This document shows positions 19,232 to 29,481 of a stretch of 64,000 nt of DNA, in pieces (the first letter of the stretch is position 1; each line of letters begins with the position of its first letter). Where the stretch lies: NCBI RefSeq assembly GCF_902806985.1, contig NZ_CADCXY010000001.1, forward strand, positions 558,001 to 622,000. Direction: 5' to 3'. Source of the stretch: Pseudidiomarina piscicola. GTDB lineage: Bacteria; Pseudomonadota; Gammaproteobacteria; Enterobacterales; Alteromonadaceae. The notes below the pieces were generated by a model that worked only from the letters and a program-made list of their open reading frames with translations, did not search any database and was not told where the DNA came from. The position numbers were made by a program, and so were the translations under genes.

Positions 19232-19723
19232 CTAACCTTTTATCAGAACTTTGTTGTCGTCTTTAATTTCTTCCATTACCACGTAGGTACGCGATTCATT
19301 GACCCCTGGCATCATCAACAAGGTTTCACCTAATAGTTTCCGATACGAAGGCATGTCAGGTACCCGCGCCTTAATCAGGAAATCAAAGTCACCCGCGACT
19401 AAATGGCACTCTAAGATCTCTGGCGTTTTGCGCACCGCCTCACTAAACTCAGCAAAAGCGTCAGATGACGTACGAGTAAGGGTGATTTCGACGAAAACCA
19501 TGAGGCTTGCACCTAATTTAGCCGCATTAATACGCGCATGGTAGCCCTCGATAACACCCTCTTTTTCTAACTTGCGCACGCGCTCACTGCAAGCCGTCGC
19601 GCTAAGCCCCACCCGACGGGCCATAGCAACGTTGCTCAAGCGCCCTTCATGCTGCAACAAGCGCAATATTTTCCTATCGATTCTGTCAATAGTGATTCCA
19701 ACGGGTTCTTCGGCTGTAAACAT
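19232..19723 (-). CDS. lrp: leucine-responsive regulatory protein Lrp
   Basis: A 163-residue Lrp/AsnC-family regulator closely resembling E. coli Lrp. The HTH is DRIDRKILRLLQHEGRLSNVAMARRVGLSATA in form (about residues 13-45) and the ligand-binding RAM domain includes ECHLVAGDFDFLIKARVPDM, then YRKLLGETLL, LPGVN-like MMPGVNESRTYVVMEE. It lies upstream of ftsK as in E. coli. The divergent neighbour is alanine dehydrogenase, a typical amino-acid-controlled target of Lrp-type regulators. Confidence 0.95.
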   Translation of the reverse strand: MFTAEEPVGITIDRIDRKILRLLQHEGRLSNVAMARRVGLSATACSERVRKLEKEGVIEGYHARINAAKLGASLMVFVEITLTRTSSDAFAEFSEAVRKTPEILECHLVAGDFDFLIKARVPDMPSYRKLLGETLLMMPGVNESRTYVVMEEIKDDNKVLIKG

Positions 19724-19867
19724 TGTTTTTCACTATAATTGCTTTAATTGGCTTCATTATAGACGGAAAAACCATTAAAAAAAAGTACGAAACCAACCCC
19801 CTAGTTAGCCTATAATTGCCGCCGTAAATTGATATGTTTAACCGACAACTTAGATGGGAAGCAGTCC
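19724..19867. promoter_or_regulatory. divergent lrp/ald promoter region
   Basis: A 144-base A+T-rich region. For ald, a perfect -10 TATAAT lies at 19811-19816 without a good -35, suggesting an activator. For lrp, TATAAT on the minus strand lies at 19756-19761. The run of A residues near 19775-19784 lies between them. Control by Lrp is likely but inferred. Confidence 0.5.
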
Positions 19868-20995
19868 ATGTTAATTGGTGTACCTAAAGAAATTAAAAAC
19901 CATGAATACCGTATTGGTCTTACGCCTGCTGCAGTGCGTGAGTATGTTGCCAATGGCCACGATGTAATGGTGGAAAATAACGGTGGTGCGGCAATCGGTT
20001 TTACCAACGAAGATTATGAGCTCGCAGGAGCTACCATCGTTGCGGACCCAGCCGAGATTTTCGCCAAAGCCGATATGATTGTGAAGGTAAAAGAACCGCA
20101 GCCAAACGAATGTATGCAGTTACGTGAAGGCCAGATCTTGTACACCTACTTGCACTTGGCGCCCGATCCTACGCAAACTGAGTTGTTGGCGAAAGCAGGC
20201 GTGAGCGCTATCGCTTATGAAACCGTAACTGATGCAGCGGGCGGCTTGCCATTATTAGCACCTATGAGCGAAGTTGCCGGGCGTATGTCGGTACAAGCCG
20301 GTGCGCACAACCTTGAAAAAGTAAATGGCGGTAGCGGCGTTCTTTTAGGCGGCGTTCCTGGCGTTGAACCTGGAAAGGTATTGGTTATCGGTGGCGGCGT
20401 TGTTGGCACGCAAGCAGCAAAAATGGCCGTTGGCCTGGGCGCAGAAGTCACCATTCTTGACCGTTCATTACCACGCCTACGCCAGTTGGACGACCTTTTC
20501 CAAGGCCGCGTTAAAACCATTTACTCGACAGTCGATGCCATTGACAAATTCTCTCGCGAAGCTGACTTAGTCATCGGTGCCGTGTTAATTCCAGGTGCCG
20601 CAGCACCTAAACTGATCACCCGTAAGCACTTGGCCAACATGAAGCCTGGTAGCGTTGTGGTTGACGTTGCAATCGACCAAGGTGGTTGTTTCGAAACCTC
20701 TAAAGCGACCACACACCAAGAACCAACTTACGTCGTTGATGATGTTGTGCACTATTGTGTTGCCAACATGCCAGGTGGCGTAGCTCGCACTTCAACCATT
20801 GCCCTAAACAACGCGACACTGCCTTTTGGTATTGCCCTTGCGAATCACGGTTTAGCGGCCATGGAAAACAATGAACACTTACGCCGTGGCCTGAATATGC
20901 ACAAAGGTAAAATCACCTATAAAGCTGTGCATGACGACCTAGGCGAGAAGTTAGGCCTCGATTATCAAGACCCTGCCGAAGCAATTCGCAGCTAA
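19868..20995 (+). CDS. ald: alanine dehydrogenase
   Basis: NAD-dependent oxidative deamination of L-alanine to pyruvate and ammonia. It has 375 residues from ATG 19868 ([20 protein letters not shown]), the exact family start; longer in-frame starts are unlikely. The catalytic Lys lies in [10 protein letters not shown] and the catalytic His in TYLHLAPDP. The Rossmann motif is [22 protein letters not shown], and [25 protein letters not shown] is a strong family signature. It sits divergent from lrp, in the interval where E. coli has cydDC. Confidence 0.97.
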   Translation: MLIGVPKEIKNHEYRIGLTPAAVREYVANGHDVMVENNGGAAIGFTNEDYELAGATIVADPAEIFAKADMIVKVKEPQPNECMQLREGQILYTYLHLAPDPTQTELLAKAGVSAIAYETVTDAAGGLPLLAPMSEVAGRMSVQAGAHNLEKVNGGSGVLLGGVPGVEPGKVLVIGGGVVGTQAAKMAVGLGAEVTILDRSLPRLRQLDDLFQGRVKTIYSTVDAIDKFSREADLVIGAVLIPGAAAPKLITRKHLANMKPGSVVVDVAIDQGGCFETSKATTHQEPTYVVDDVVHYCVANMPGGVARTSTIALNNATLPFGIALANHGLAAMENNEHLRRGLNMHKGKITYKAVHDDLGEKLGLDYQDPAEAIRS

Positions 20996-21015
20996 TATCA
21001 CCTCTTCGAGCCTTT

Positions 21016-21050
21016 GAGACCCGCACTTTGTTTGCGGGTCTCTTGTTTGT
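21016..21050 (+). terminator. intrinsic terminator of ald
   Basis: GAGACCCGC (21016-21024) pairs with GCGGGTCTC (21034-21042) around a 9-base loop, followed by TTGTTTGT. Confidence 0.8.
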
Positions 21051-21055
21051 GCCCG

Positions 21056-21087
21056 TTGTAATTCATACAATCGCCCCTATGTATGAA
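21056..21087 (+). promoter_or_regulatory. operator-like palindrome in the trxB promoter region
   Basis: A perfect 8-bp inverted repeat, TTCATACA (21062-21069) and TGTATGAA (21080-21087), has a 10-base spacer. It lies between a possible -35 TTGTAA (21056-21061) and a possible -10 TATGTA (21078-21083), 45 bases before trxB. A dimeric regulator could bind here. Confidence 0.45.
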
Positions 21088-21104
21088 CAAATGACAAAAA
21101 CTAA

Positions 21105-22091
<987 letters not shown>

Positions 22092-22105
22092 GCGACAGCA
22101 TTTAG

Positions 22106-22831
22106 GTGTTTCGCTTAACCGCGAACGACCATAGCTTTCCGCGACCAGAGTTGGCGTTGCGTGATCCTAATGGTTTACTGGCGATCGGTGGTGACCTACA
22201 TCCCGATCGCCTTATTAACGCCTACCGTAATGGCATTTTCCCTTGGTTTTCCGACGATACACCGCCGTTATGGTGGAGCCCCGATCCGCGCGCCGTATTC
22301 ACCCCTGAAAGTATGCATGAAAGCCGCTCAATGAAGCGATTTCGGCAACGCACCGAACTACAAGTGACACTCAATAGCGACTTTTCGCAGGTTATCGCAG
22401 CTTGCGCAGACATTCATGAGCAAGGCGCGGAAGGCACGTGGATCACCCCTGAGCTTGAGGCTGCATTTAATCGCCTACACCAACTCGGACACGCTCACTC
22501 GGTGGAAGTTTGGCAAGATAAAACCTTGGTCGGCGGTATGTACGGTGTTGCTATTGGCACGGTTTTTTGTGGCGAAAGCATGTTTCATCGTCAAACCAAT
22601 GCATCGAAACTCGCACTCTTTGTGTTTGCGCAGCATTTTTTCGGTGCTGGAGGCGAAATGCTTGATGCTCAGGTTGCTAATCCGCATCTAAGTCGGCTCG
22701 GCATGCATGAAATACCGCGCCAACAGTTCCTGCATTTATTGCGCACTACGCAGCAAGACAAAGCCGTTTTACCCGGTAATTTTTGGCAGTCGCGGCAGCT
22801 GTCGCACAAATCAAGTGGCAATTGTCGCTGA
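22106..22831 (+). CDS. aat: leucyl/phenylalanyl-tRNA-protein transferase
   Basis: N-end-rule enzyme adding Leu or Phe to proteins with N-terminal Arg or Lys, which marks them for ClpS/ClpAP. It has 241 residues and starts with GTG 22106. Family motifs are [55 protein letters not shown] and [18 protein letters not shown]. It sits with infA, clpA and clpS, so the whole N-degron route is encoded within 4 kb. Confidence 0.95.
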   Translation: MFRLTANDHSFPRPELALRDPNGLLAIGGDLHPDRLINAYRNGIFPWFSDDTPPLWWSPDPRAVFTPESMHESRSMKRFRQRTELQVTLNSDFSQVIAACADIHEQGAEGTWITPELEAAFNRLHQLGHAHSVEVWQDKTLVGGMYGVAIGTVFCGESMFHRQTNASKLALFVFAQHFFGAGGEMLDAQVANPHLSRLGMHEIPRQQFLHLLRTTQQDKAVLPGNFWQSRQLSHKSSGNCR

Positions 22832-22897
22832 AAACAGCTAAAATTCTGACCACTTTTTCTAGAGCATACCTTTTTAACTGAAGAATCGAGGATTTGA

Positions 22898-23116
<219 letters not shown>

Positions 23117-23129
23117 ACGCAGCCGCCCG

Positions 23130-25403
23130 TTAGCCCGTGGTTGAACTGCGGGCTTCACGTTCCTCTACTTTTAGCTTCAAGGCATCTTTGGCGACCGACA
23201 CTCGGACATCGCCGCCGTTGGTGAGCTTACCAAACAAGATCTCATTGGCTAATGGCTTTTTCAGGTGCTCCTGAATCACTCGAGCCATAGGTCGTGCCCC
23301 CATCGCTTTATCGTAGCCTTTTTCAGCGAGCCATAGATACGCTGCTTCATCAAGCTCTAAGCTTACCTGTTTGCGATCAAGCTGTGCCTGCAGCTCGGTA
23401 ACGAACTTATCAACGACCTGCGCTATCACCTCAGGGCTTAGGTGATTAAACCACACCAGACCGTCTAAGCGGTTACGAAACTCCGGGCTAAAGGTACGGT
23501 TGATCTCGACCATCGCGTCCGGTGCATGATCTTGTTGTTTAAAGCCAATCGACTGCCGCACCGTTTCTTGCACCCCTGCGTTTGTGGTCATGACTAAAAT
23601 CACGTTCCGAAAATCGGCTTTGCGGCCGTTATTGTCGGTGAGCGTGCCGTGGTCCATCACTTGCAGCAGAATATTGTAGATATCACTGTGCGCTTTCTCA
23701 ATTTCATCAAGCAACACCACCGAGTGTGGATGTTTGATCACAGCCTCGGTTAGCAAGCCACCTTGCTCATAGCCGACGTATCCTGGCGGTGCACCAATCA
23801 GACGACTGACGGCATGGCGTTCCATGTACTCGGACATGTCGAAACGCTGGAACTCAATCCCTAAGGCCTTCGCTAATTGCTGCGTCACTTCGGTTTTACC
23901 GACCCCCGTTGGTCCGGCAAACAAGAACGAGCCAATTGGTTTGTGTTCATCATTTAAGCCTGAGCGCGACAACCGAATGGCGGCTGTCAACTGGTCAATG
24001 GCTTGGTCTTGCCCAAACACTACCAATTTGAGGTTGCGGTCCATCTGTTTAAGGATCTGTTGATCAGAGCGAGACACGCTCTGTTCAGGGATGCGCGCAA
24101 TTTTCGAAATGATCTGTTCGATGTCGCCAACGCCCACGGTCTTTTTCCGGCGCGATGGCGCTAATAAACGCTGCCCAGCACCCGCTTCATCAATCACATC
24201 GATCGCTTTGTCTGGCAAGTGCCGCTCGTTAATGTAACGCGCTGACAGCTCGGCCGCGGCACGAATGGCATTCTGGGTATAACGAATACCATGATGCTCT
24301 TCATAGCGTTCTTTTAACCCCATTAAGATCTTAGTGGTGTCATCCACAGTGGGCTCGTTAATATCAATTTTCTGAAAACGTCGCACCAAGGCCCGGTCTT
24401 TTTCAAAAATGTTCTTAAACTCACTGTAGGTGGTTGAGCCGATACACTTGAGCTCACCACTACTTAGCAATGGCTTAAGTAAGTTCGAAGCGTCTAACAC
24501 CCCACCACTGGCTGCACCCGCGCCGACAATGGTATGAATTTCATCAATAAACAAAATTGCGTTGTCGTGAGCTTGTACTTCTTTCAATAATTGTTTGAAG
24601 CGTTTTTCGAAATCACCGCGGTATTTGGTACCCGCAAGTAGACTCCCCATATCGAGGGAAAATAAGGTCGCTTCTTTCATCACATCAGGCACATCATCAT
24701 GCACAATGCGATAGGCTAGGCCCTCAGCAATTGCGGTTTTGCCGACCCCAGCTTCACCAACCAGTAACGGGTTATTCTTGCGGCGCCGACACAGTACTTG
24801 AATGGCTCGCTCAAGTTCAGCATCTCGGCCAATGAGCGGATCAATTAAGCCAAGCCGAGCGCGTGCGTTAAGGTTGGTACAAAAACGCTTTAAGTAACTC
24901 TGCTGTTCCTCACTGCTACTATCGTGTGCATCACTCTCATCGCCCTCGGGGCGTATCACAGGTTCATCAACTTTCGACAACCCGTGAGAAAGGAAATGCA
25001 CAAGATCAAGGCGCGTCACATCATGTTTGTTAAGTAAAAATACGGCATGAGATTCTTGCTCACTGAAGATAGCCACCAGCACGTTGGCGCCGGTCACTTC
25101 GCTATTTCCCGACGACTGCACATGAAACACCGCGCGTTGTAAAACACGCTGAAAACCTAAGGTCGGCTGGGTATCACTTTCAGAGGTTTCGGTATCAAAG
25201 GTTGGCGTACTTCGGTCAATATACGCCAACAGCTCTTGTTTAAGCTTGGTAAACTCCAACCCGCAAGCACGCAGTGCTTCGGCGGCTTCAGGGTTATCAA
25301 GTAGCGCCAACAACAAATGTTCCACCGTCATCAGCTCATGACGCCGATCCCGGGCGATGCGAAACGCATCGTTTAAGGTAATTTCTAACGCTTTATTTAG
25401 CAT
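23130..25403 (-). CDS. clpA: ATP-dependent Clp protease ATP-binding subunit ClpA
   Basis: Hexameric unfoldase of the ClpAP protease, 757 residues. The N-domain (about 1-145) binds ClpS. Two AAA+ modules follow, with Walker A motifs GEAGVGKTAIAEG (about residue 215) and GPTGVGKTEVTQQ (about 497). The ClpP-contact loop region is at GFKQQD-like residues 620-626. It is downstream of clpS with a 44-base gap, in the order found in E. coli. Confidence 0.97.
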   Translation of the reverse strand: MLNKALEITLNDAFRIARDRRHELMTVEHLLLALLDNPEAAEALRACGLEFTKLKQELLAYIDRSTPTFDTETSESDTQPTLGFQRVLQRAVFHVQSSGNSEVTGANVLVAIFSEQESHAVFLLNKHDVTRLDLVHFLSHGLSKVDEPVIRPEGDESDAHDSSSEEQQSYLKRFCTNLNARARLGLIDPLIGRDAELERAIQVLCRRRKNNPLLVGEAGVGKTAIAEGLAYRIVHDDVPDVMKEATLFSLDMGSLLAGTKYRGDFEKRFKQLLKEVQAHDNAILFIDEIHTIVGAGAASGGVLDASNLLKPLLSSGELKCIGSTTYSEFKNIFEKDRALVRRFQKIDINEPTVDDTTKILMGLKERYEEHHGIRYTQNAIRAAAELSARYINERHLPDKAIDVIDEAGAGQRLLAPSRRKKTVGVGDIEQIISKIARIPEQSVSRSDQQILKQMDRNLKLVVFGQDQAIDQLTAAIRLSRSGLNDEHKPIGSFLFAGPTGVGKTEVTQQLAKALGIEFQRFDMSEYMERHAVSRLIGAPPGYVGYEQGGLLTEAVIKHPHSVVLLDEIEKAHSDIYNILLQVMDHGTLTDNNGRKADFRNVILVMTTNAGVQETVRQSIGFKQQDHAPDAMVEINRTFSPEFRNRLDGLVWFNHLSPEVIAQVVDKFVTELQAQLDRKQVSLELDEAAYLWLAEKGYDKAMGARPMARVIQEHLKKPLANEILFGKLTNGGDVRVSVAKDALKLKVEEREARSSTTG

Positions 25404-25447
25404 GTAAGCACTCCTCGACTACGCCAGACAACTACGCATCAACTTGA

Positions 25448-25768
25448 TTAAGCTTTTTCCATGGTACACAGCAACGGATGCTCGTGTTCACGTGCGTACT
25501 GGTTAACTTGCACTACTTTGGTCTCCGCTACTTCCGCAGAATAGACCCCACACACTGCTTGGCCCTTATAATGAATCGTAAGCATCGTATCTGTCGCTCG
25601 CTCTTGATCCATTCTAAAAAATTTAATCAGCACCTCAATCACGAAGTCCATTGGGGTGTAGTCGTCATTATTGACGACGACCTTATACATGGGCGGTGGC
25701 TGCAGCTTTTGCTTCTCGCGTTCGCGATCGTGCACTGCGCCCTGCTGATGTTGGTCCATACTACTCAT
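25448..25768 (-). CDS. clpS: ATP-dependent Clp protease adaptor ClpS
   Basis: A 106-residue adaptor that brings N-end-rule substrates to ClpAP. The pocket motif [15 protein letters not shown] and the conserved [19 protein letters not shown] are present; the flexible N-terminal tail is rich in charged residues. ATG 25768 begins [10 protein letters not shown], and the fourth codon (ATG 25759) could also serve. It is divergent from cspD across 223 bases and upstream of clpA. Confidence 0.97.
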   Translation of the reverse strand: MSSMDQHQQGAVHDREREKQKLQPPPMYKVVVNNDDYTPMDFVIEVLIKFFRMDQERATDTMLTIHYKGQAVCGVYSAEVAETKVVQVNQYAREHEHPLLCTMEKA

Positions 25769-25865
25769 AACGTCTCATTACCTATATATAGCCACAAATC
25801 TAGGATTTCGCTCACCCTAATTTAAATAATGGGTTCGATTGCCTATTAAATAATCAAATTTCGAC

Positions 25866-25893
25866 TTGACTCTGTACAGAACTCACCTAGAGT
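25866..25893 (+). promoter_or_regulatory. probable cspD promoter
   Basis: -35 TTGACT (25866-25871) and -10 TAGAGT (25888-25893) are 16 bases apart. This implies a leader of nearly 90 bases before cspD. Cold-shock-family genes often have long leaders. Confidence 0.4.
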
Positions 25894-25991
25894 AAAACAT
25901 GGCGTTAACAATCGGCTTTTTCAATGGCTCTGTTGCTAGCGTCATTCTAACAATAACTAAATAGTAAATGCAGAATAAAGGAAGTAGAAGT

Positions 25992-26201
25992 ATGGCAACC
26001 GGTAAAGTGAAATGGTTCAATAACTCCAAAGGTTTTGGTTTTATTGAAGCAGAGGATCGTGAAGGTGATATCTTCGCGCATTACTCAACGATTGAAATGG
26101 AAGGCTATCGCACCTTAAAAGCAGGACAAGACGTTGAGTTTCAACTCGAGGAAGGTCCTAAAGGTTTGCACGCAACGAATATAACACCTGTGCAAGGCTA
26201 A
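25992..26201 (+). CDS. cspD: cold-shock-domain protein CspD
   Basis: A 69-residue OB-fold nucleic-acid-binding protein. RNP1 is KGFGFI and the RNP2 region reads DIFAHYSTI, a variant characteristic of CspD rather than cold-induced CspA. E. coli CspD is a stationary-phase inhibitor of replication. Start is ATG 25992 (MATGKVKWFNN) with AAGGAAG upstream; an in-frame ATG 8 codons earlier lacks family support. It is divergent from clpS as in E. coli. Confidence 0.93.
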   Translation: MATGKVKWFNNSKGFGFIEAEDREGDIFAHYSTIEMEGYRTLKAGQDVEFQLEEGPKGLHATNITPVQG

Positions 26202-26220
26202 GCGTCTGCCTAAGGTGACT

Positions 26221-26250
26221 AAAACGCCAGCAACTGCTGGCGTTTTTTAT
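26221..26250 (+). terminator. intrinsic terminator of cspD
   Basis: AACGCCAGCA and TGCTGGCGTT form a short-loop hairpin (26223-26244) followed by TTTTT. A-rich flanks on the other side may let it also act for the convergent yejK. Confidence 0.85.
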
Positions 26251-26275
26251 GTCTTCTACTTACGCTAAAACCACA

Positions 26276-27319
26276 TTAACTATCAATACCGAAATAACGG
26301 CGCAGTTGATCTCGTAAGTTAGGAGGCGTGCCGTGAATCGTTAACTTATCGCTATGCGGATCATACTCGACGCGCTCACTCAATAAATCTTGATCGAACG
26401 CGACACTCAAACCACCGCCTTGACCCTGAAACTTCACTAGTTTGCGTAACGTCGTTCGATCAGTTGGGAACTCATCAACTAACGCGCGCTCTTCTTGGCT
26501 TTGATTGAAGTCAGCGAAGCTCCGTTCGCGCGGCATGCTATCGTGCAATTGTTCAGACAAGTCTTTGACACGCACGGGCTCGCCTTGTTGCCATTGGTTG
26601 TCACAGATCTCGTACACAGACTTGCGAAGTTGGCGCGCTTCATCCGCTTCTAATTGCTCTTCCTGAGCATAGCGCGACACACTTTCAATCAACTGCTGCG
26701 ACTGTTTCTTCGGGTTTAAGCCTTCGGCACACCCAAGAAAATCGAGGAAAAAGTCAGAAACTTTACGCCCTGCTCGCCCTTTAATGAATGAGATAAAGGT
26801 GGTTGAGTCAGGCTCTTCATGCCATTCGGTTAAATTAATGGATGCTGCGAGCTGTACCTTGGAGATCGCTAACTGAGATGAGCGGTCTACGCTTAAGTCG
26901 GCAGCAATAGTGACACCGTCTTGGCTTGGCAAAAACGCCACAACTAAAAAGTCTTGGCCGCGTTCACTGTAAGCTGCAATGAGCAAAAACCCAGGCTCAA
27001 GAATGCCATAGTGCTGCAACTGCTGATGTAGCAATTTGGCCGCTTGTTGCGAGAAGTCGACAAACTCAACGCGCTGTTGCCGCCACCCTTCGAGTAGTTC
27101 GGGGAAATCACTCTTGAGGGTTGCTTCTTGCTCGTCGTCAGCGGTTAAAAAGCGGGCGTAACCTTTACTTGGCTTCGCTTGATACACGTCGGTTAACTCT
27201 TCAAGTAACAATCCCACTTCGTCGTTAATTGCCAGAGTACTTGGCGCCACTCTTAAGCCAATTTGCCCATCATTGGTGTAAAACTGGTGAATAATGCTGT
27301 GCTGAACGTCTGCTTGCAT
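26276..27319 (-). CDS. yejK: nucleoid-associated protein YejK (NdpA)
   Basis: Nucleoid-associated protein of the NA37/YejK family, about 347 residues from ATG 27319 (MQADVQHSIIHQFYTNDGQI), which matches the start of E. coli YejK (335 residues). A longer in-frame start at 27367 lacks a ribosome-binding site and would abut yejL. Family features are AKPSKGYARFL, FLDFLGCAEGLNPKKQSQQLI and the C-terminal DQDLLSERVEYDP. It is divergent from yejL-yejM, as in E. coli. Confidence 0.9.
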   Translation of the reverse strand: MQADVQHSIIHQFYTNDGQIGLRVAPSTLAINDEVGLLLEELTDVYQAKPSKGYARFLTADDEQEATLKSDFPELLEGWRQQRVEFVDFSQQAAKLLHQQLQHYGILEPGFLLIAAYSERGQDFLVVAFLPSQDGVTIAADLSVDRSSQLAISKVQLAASINLTEWHEEPDSTTFISFIKGRAGRKVSDFFLDFLGCAEGLNPKKQSQQLIESVSRYAQEEQLEADEARQLRKSVYEICDNQWQQGEPVRVKDLSEQLHDSMPRERSFADFNQSQEERALVDEFPTDRTTLRKLVKFQGQGGGLSVAFDQDLLSERVEYDPHSDKLTIHGTPPNLRDQLRRYFGIDS

Positions 27320-27391
27320 GGTGCTATTACTGTCCTTCTGCAATCCCTGTGGTAAGATTGCGCTCATTCTAACATGAGAGGAAAAATTTCG

Positions 27392-27613
27392 ATGCCAATC
27401 GTTTCAAAATATGCCGTCGAACAACAAGAGAAGCTACTTAATGACGTTCTTGAAACGCTGCAAAGTGAAGAAACCCCGGTTGATTTAGCACTGATGACCT
27501 TAGGCAACGCCGTCACGCACATCATCGCCGAGCATTACTCACCTGAACAAGCGCATCAAGTTGCTGAACAATTTGGTAAAGTACTGCTACAATCGTTAGG
27601 AAAGTCGGCATAA
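27392..27613 (+). CDS. yejL: YejL family protein (UPF0352)
   Basis: A small 73-residue protein of unknown function, UPF0352. ATG 27392 (MPIVSKYAVEQQEKLLNDVL) is chosen because GAGAGGA lies at 27376-27382 and the N-terminus matches E. coli YejL; an ATG six codons upstream overlaps that site. The middle reads PVDLALMTLGNAVTHII, the family core. It precedes yejM by 30 bases, as in other gammaproteobacteria. Confidence 0.92.
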   Translation: MPIVSKYAVEQQEKLLNDVLETLQSEETPVDLALMTLGNAVTHIIAEHYSPEQAHQVAEQFGKVLLQSLGKSA

Positions 27614-27643
27614 ATAAGTGCCTAACAACCAAGTAAGGTCACT

Positions 27644-29248
27644 ATGAAACAACGGAGACAGCGTCGCGATAAAATAGCTCGACTGATCAGTTGGGGGCAC
27701 TGGTTTACCTTTTTCAATATTCTCATTGCCCTAGCTGTCGGTACGCTTTACATCGAGGCTGCAAAGACACCAGACACCTTCTTCGGTGGCATCTACATGA
27801 TGCTGAGTTGGCTCGGACACTTTGCATTTTTACCCTTTATTGTTTTTATCATTCTGATATTTCCATTTTGCCTTATTATTCCCTACTCGCGCTTCCTGCG
27901 CGGTATCGCGACCTTAGTGGCCTCGTTTGGGCTTATCGCATTAGTGGCCGACGCTTTGTTCTTTCGCCAGTATGGCTATCACCTCAATAGTTACTCCTTG
28001 TCGCAACTCGCACTCGATGCCGAATCGACCTTTGCCGGTGCTAGCTTTGTACTGTTATTAAGTATGTTGCTGATCTTTGTGATCTTGCTGGTGTTCGAAC
28101 TGGCGGTCGCGAACTTATGCTGGAAACGTCTCGACCGCTTACGCGCGCATCACTGGGGTGCGTCTTTTAGCGCAGTGTTCGTATTTTGCTTTTTCACCAG
28201 TCACAGTATTCATATCTGGGCCGATGCGGTGTTTTACACGCCCATAACCCAGCAAGACGACCTGTTTCCAGTGTCGTACCCAACCACCGCCCGTACCTTA
28301 ATGAGCAAACAAGGCTGGCTGACCGAAGAACGCTTGCAAGCCACCGATCGTCTACTTCGTGAAACCTCAAGTATCGAACTGAACTATCCGGCCCGTGCGT
28401 TGATGTGTTCACGCCAAGCTCAGCAAGACAATACTCTGGTTGTGGTGTTTAATCATCTTACTGAGGCACAACAGCAGTTGCTCGAGCAACAGTTACCACA
28501 ACTTCAGCGTTATGCTCACCCTGTGCTCGGCCAAACCAGTACTCAAGCCGGCTGGTTCGAAGTTCTTTATGGGCTCGCCGACATCTATGCGCCACCTATC
28601 TTTGCGGCTGAGCAAGCGCCAGCCTATTGGCAACAGTTAAGCGACTACCAAGTGCGTTTCAACGTACAAGGTGATGCCGCTGCATTTGGGCTACCCGACT
28701 TTCTACAGGCACCTACAGCACAAAGCTATCGTAATACTATCGAGGTGGTACTGAGCACCCACACCGATGCCGAATTACTGGCCCGTATCGAGCAAGCTTT
28801 AGCGGCTGACACGCAAGTGCTCATCACCGCCATCACCCCTAATGCAGAGCTCGATCACGACGCTGAAAACTATGCGATTGACCGTTTACAGGTACCGCTT
28901 TATTACTCTCAATCGATGCAATTAGCAGCTCAGGATGTGGTGCTGCTCACGGACTTAATGCCAACAGTCGTCACTAATTACATGCATTGCTCTGATGGCG
29001 TCCGTGCTTATGCGACCGGTAAAAACATTGCCAACGAAGGCGAGCGTCGCTTCCCTGTTCTAACAAGCTTTGGCCGCGATATTGTGGTGTACGATCGCAA
29101 CGTCACGTCGATCATAGATGCCGATGGCAGCATGCGTTCATTTGATAACACCAGCTATGAAGCGCGGCCTAATGTGTCACCGGCGACCCCAGTTTTGGTG
29201 GATGGCTTGAAGCACCTGCAACGCTTTAGCGGTGCATCTGACGAATAA
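27644..29248 (+). CDS. yejM: YejM/PbgA-like inner membrane protein with degenerate sulfatase-like domain
   Basis: E. coli YejM (PbgA, LapC) senses periplasmic lipopolysaccharide and restrains LpxC degradation through LapB. This one has 534 residues against 586, with five membrane segments (about residues 10-195) followed by a periplasmic domain. The linker region SYPTTARTLMSKQGWL is recognisable. The alkaline-phosphatase-like start, normally VVxxDxxR/L, reads VVVFNHL near residue 265, so the metal-ligand Asp is absent. Regulatory rather than enzymatic action is expected. It forms an operon with yejL. Confidence 0.85.
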   Translation: MKQRRQRRDKIARLISWGHWFTFFNILIALAVGTLYIEAAKTPDTFFGGIYMMLSWLGHFAFLPFIVFIILIFPFCLIIPYSRFLRGIATLVASFGLIALVADALFFRQYGYHLNSYSLSQLALDAESTFAGASFVLLLSMLLIFVILLVFELAVANLCWKRLDRLRAHHWGASFSAVFVFCFFTSHSIHIWADAVFYTPITQQDDLFPVSYPTTARTLMSKQGWLTEERLQATDRLLRETSSIELNYPARALMCSRQAQQDNTLVVVFNHLTEAQQQLLEQQLPQLQRYAHPVLGQTSTQAGWFEVLYGLADIYAPPIFAAEQAPAYWQQLSDYQVRFNVQGDAAAFGLPDFLQAPTAQSYRNTIEVVLSTHTDAELLARIEQALAADTQVLITAITPNAELDHDAENYAIDRLQVPLYYSQSMQLAAQDVVLLTDLMPTVVTNYMHCSDGVRAYATGKNIANEGERRFPVLTSFGRDIVVYDRNVTSIIDADGSMRSFDNTSYEARPNVSPATPVLVDGLKHLQRFSGASDE

Positions 29249-29282
29249 ATCAGCAATCGCACGTATTGCAAGCTCGCAGTAC

Positions 29283-29310
29283 TTGAGTAATTGCTAAAAA
29301 CCAGTAATAT
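29283..29310 (+). promoter_or_regulatory. probable tRNA-Pro promoter
   Basis: -35 TTGAGT (29283-29288) and -10 TAATAT (29305-29310) are 16 bases apart and end 12 bases before the mature tRNA. Confidence 0.45.
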
Positions 29311-29322
29311 AACGCCCTCGGT

Positions 29323-29399
29323 CGGCGTGTGGCGCAGCTTGGTAGCGCACTGTCATGGGGTGTCAGGGGTCGGAGGTTCAAATCCTCTCACGCCGACCA
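29323..29399 (+). tRNA. proL: tRNA-Pro (anticodon GGG)
   Basis: The gene starts CGGCGTG, pairing with CACGCCG, and ends A-CCA encoded. The anticodon region CTGTCATGGGGTGTCAG matches the bacterial Pro-GGG isoacceptor. The T-arm is GGTTCAAATCC. It is 77 bases with a terminator just downstream. Confidence 0.94.
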
Positions 29400-29410
29400 A
29401 TAAAACAAGA

Positions 29411-29452
29411 AAAAGCGGCTTACGGTAATTTCTACCGCAGCCGCTTTTTTTA
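29411..29452 (+). terminator. intrinsic terminator of tRNA-Pro
   Basis: AAAAGCGGCT (29411-29420) pairs with AGCCGCTTTT (29439-29448), with extra pairing CGGTA/TACCG inside, followed by T residues. The A-rich left side may also terminate the convergent GTPase gene. Confidence 0.85.
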
Positions 29453-29481
29453 TTCCTTACGCCCAAAACCTGCCTAGCGCA

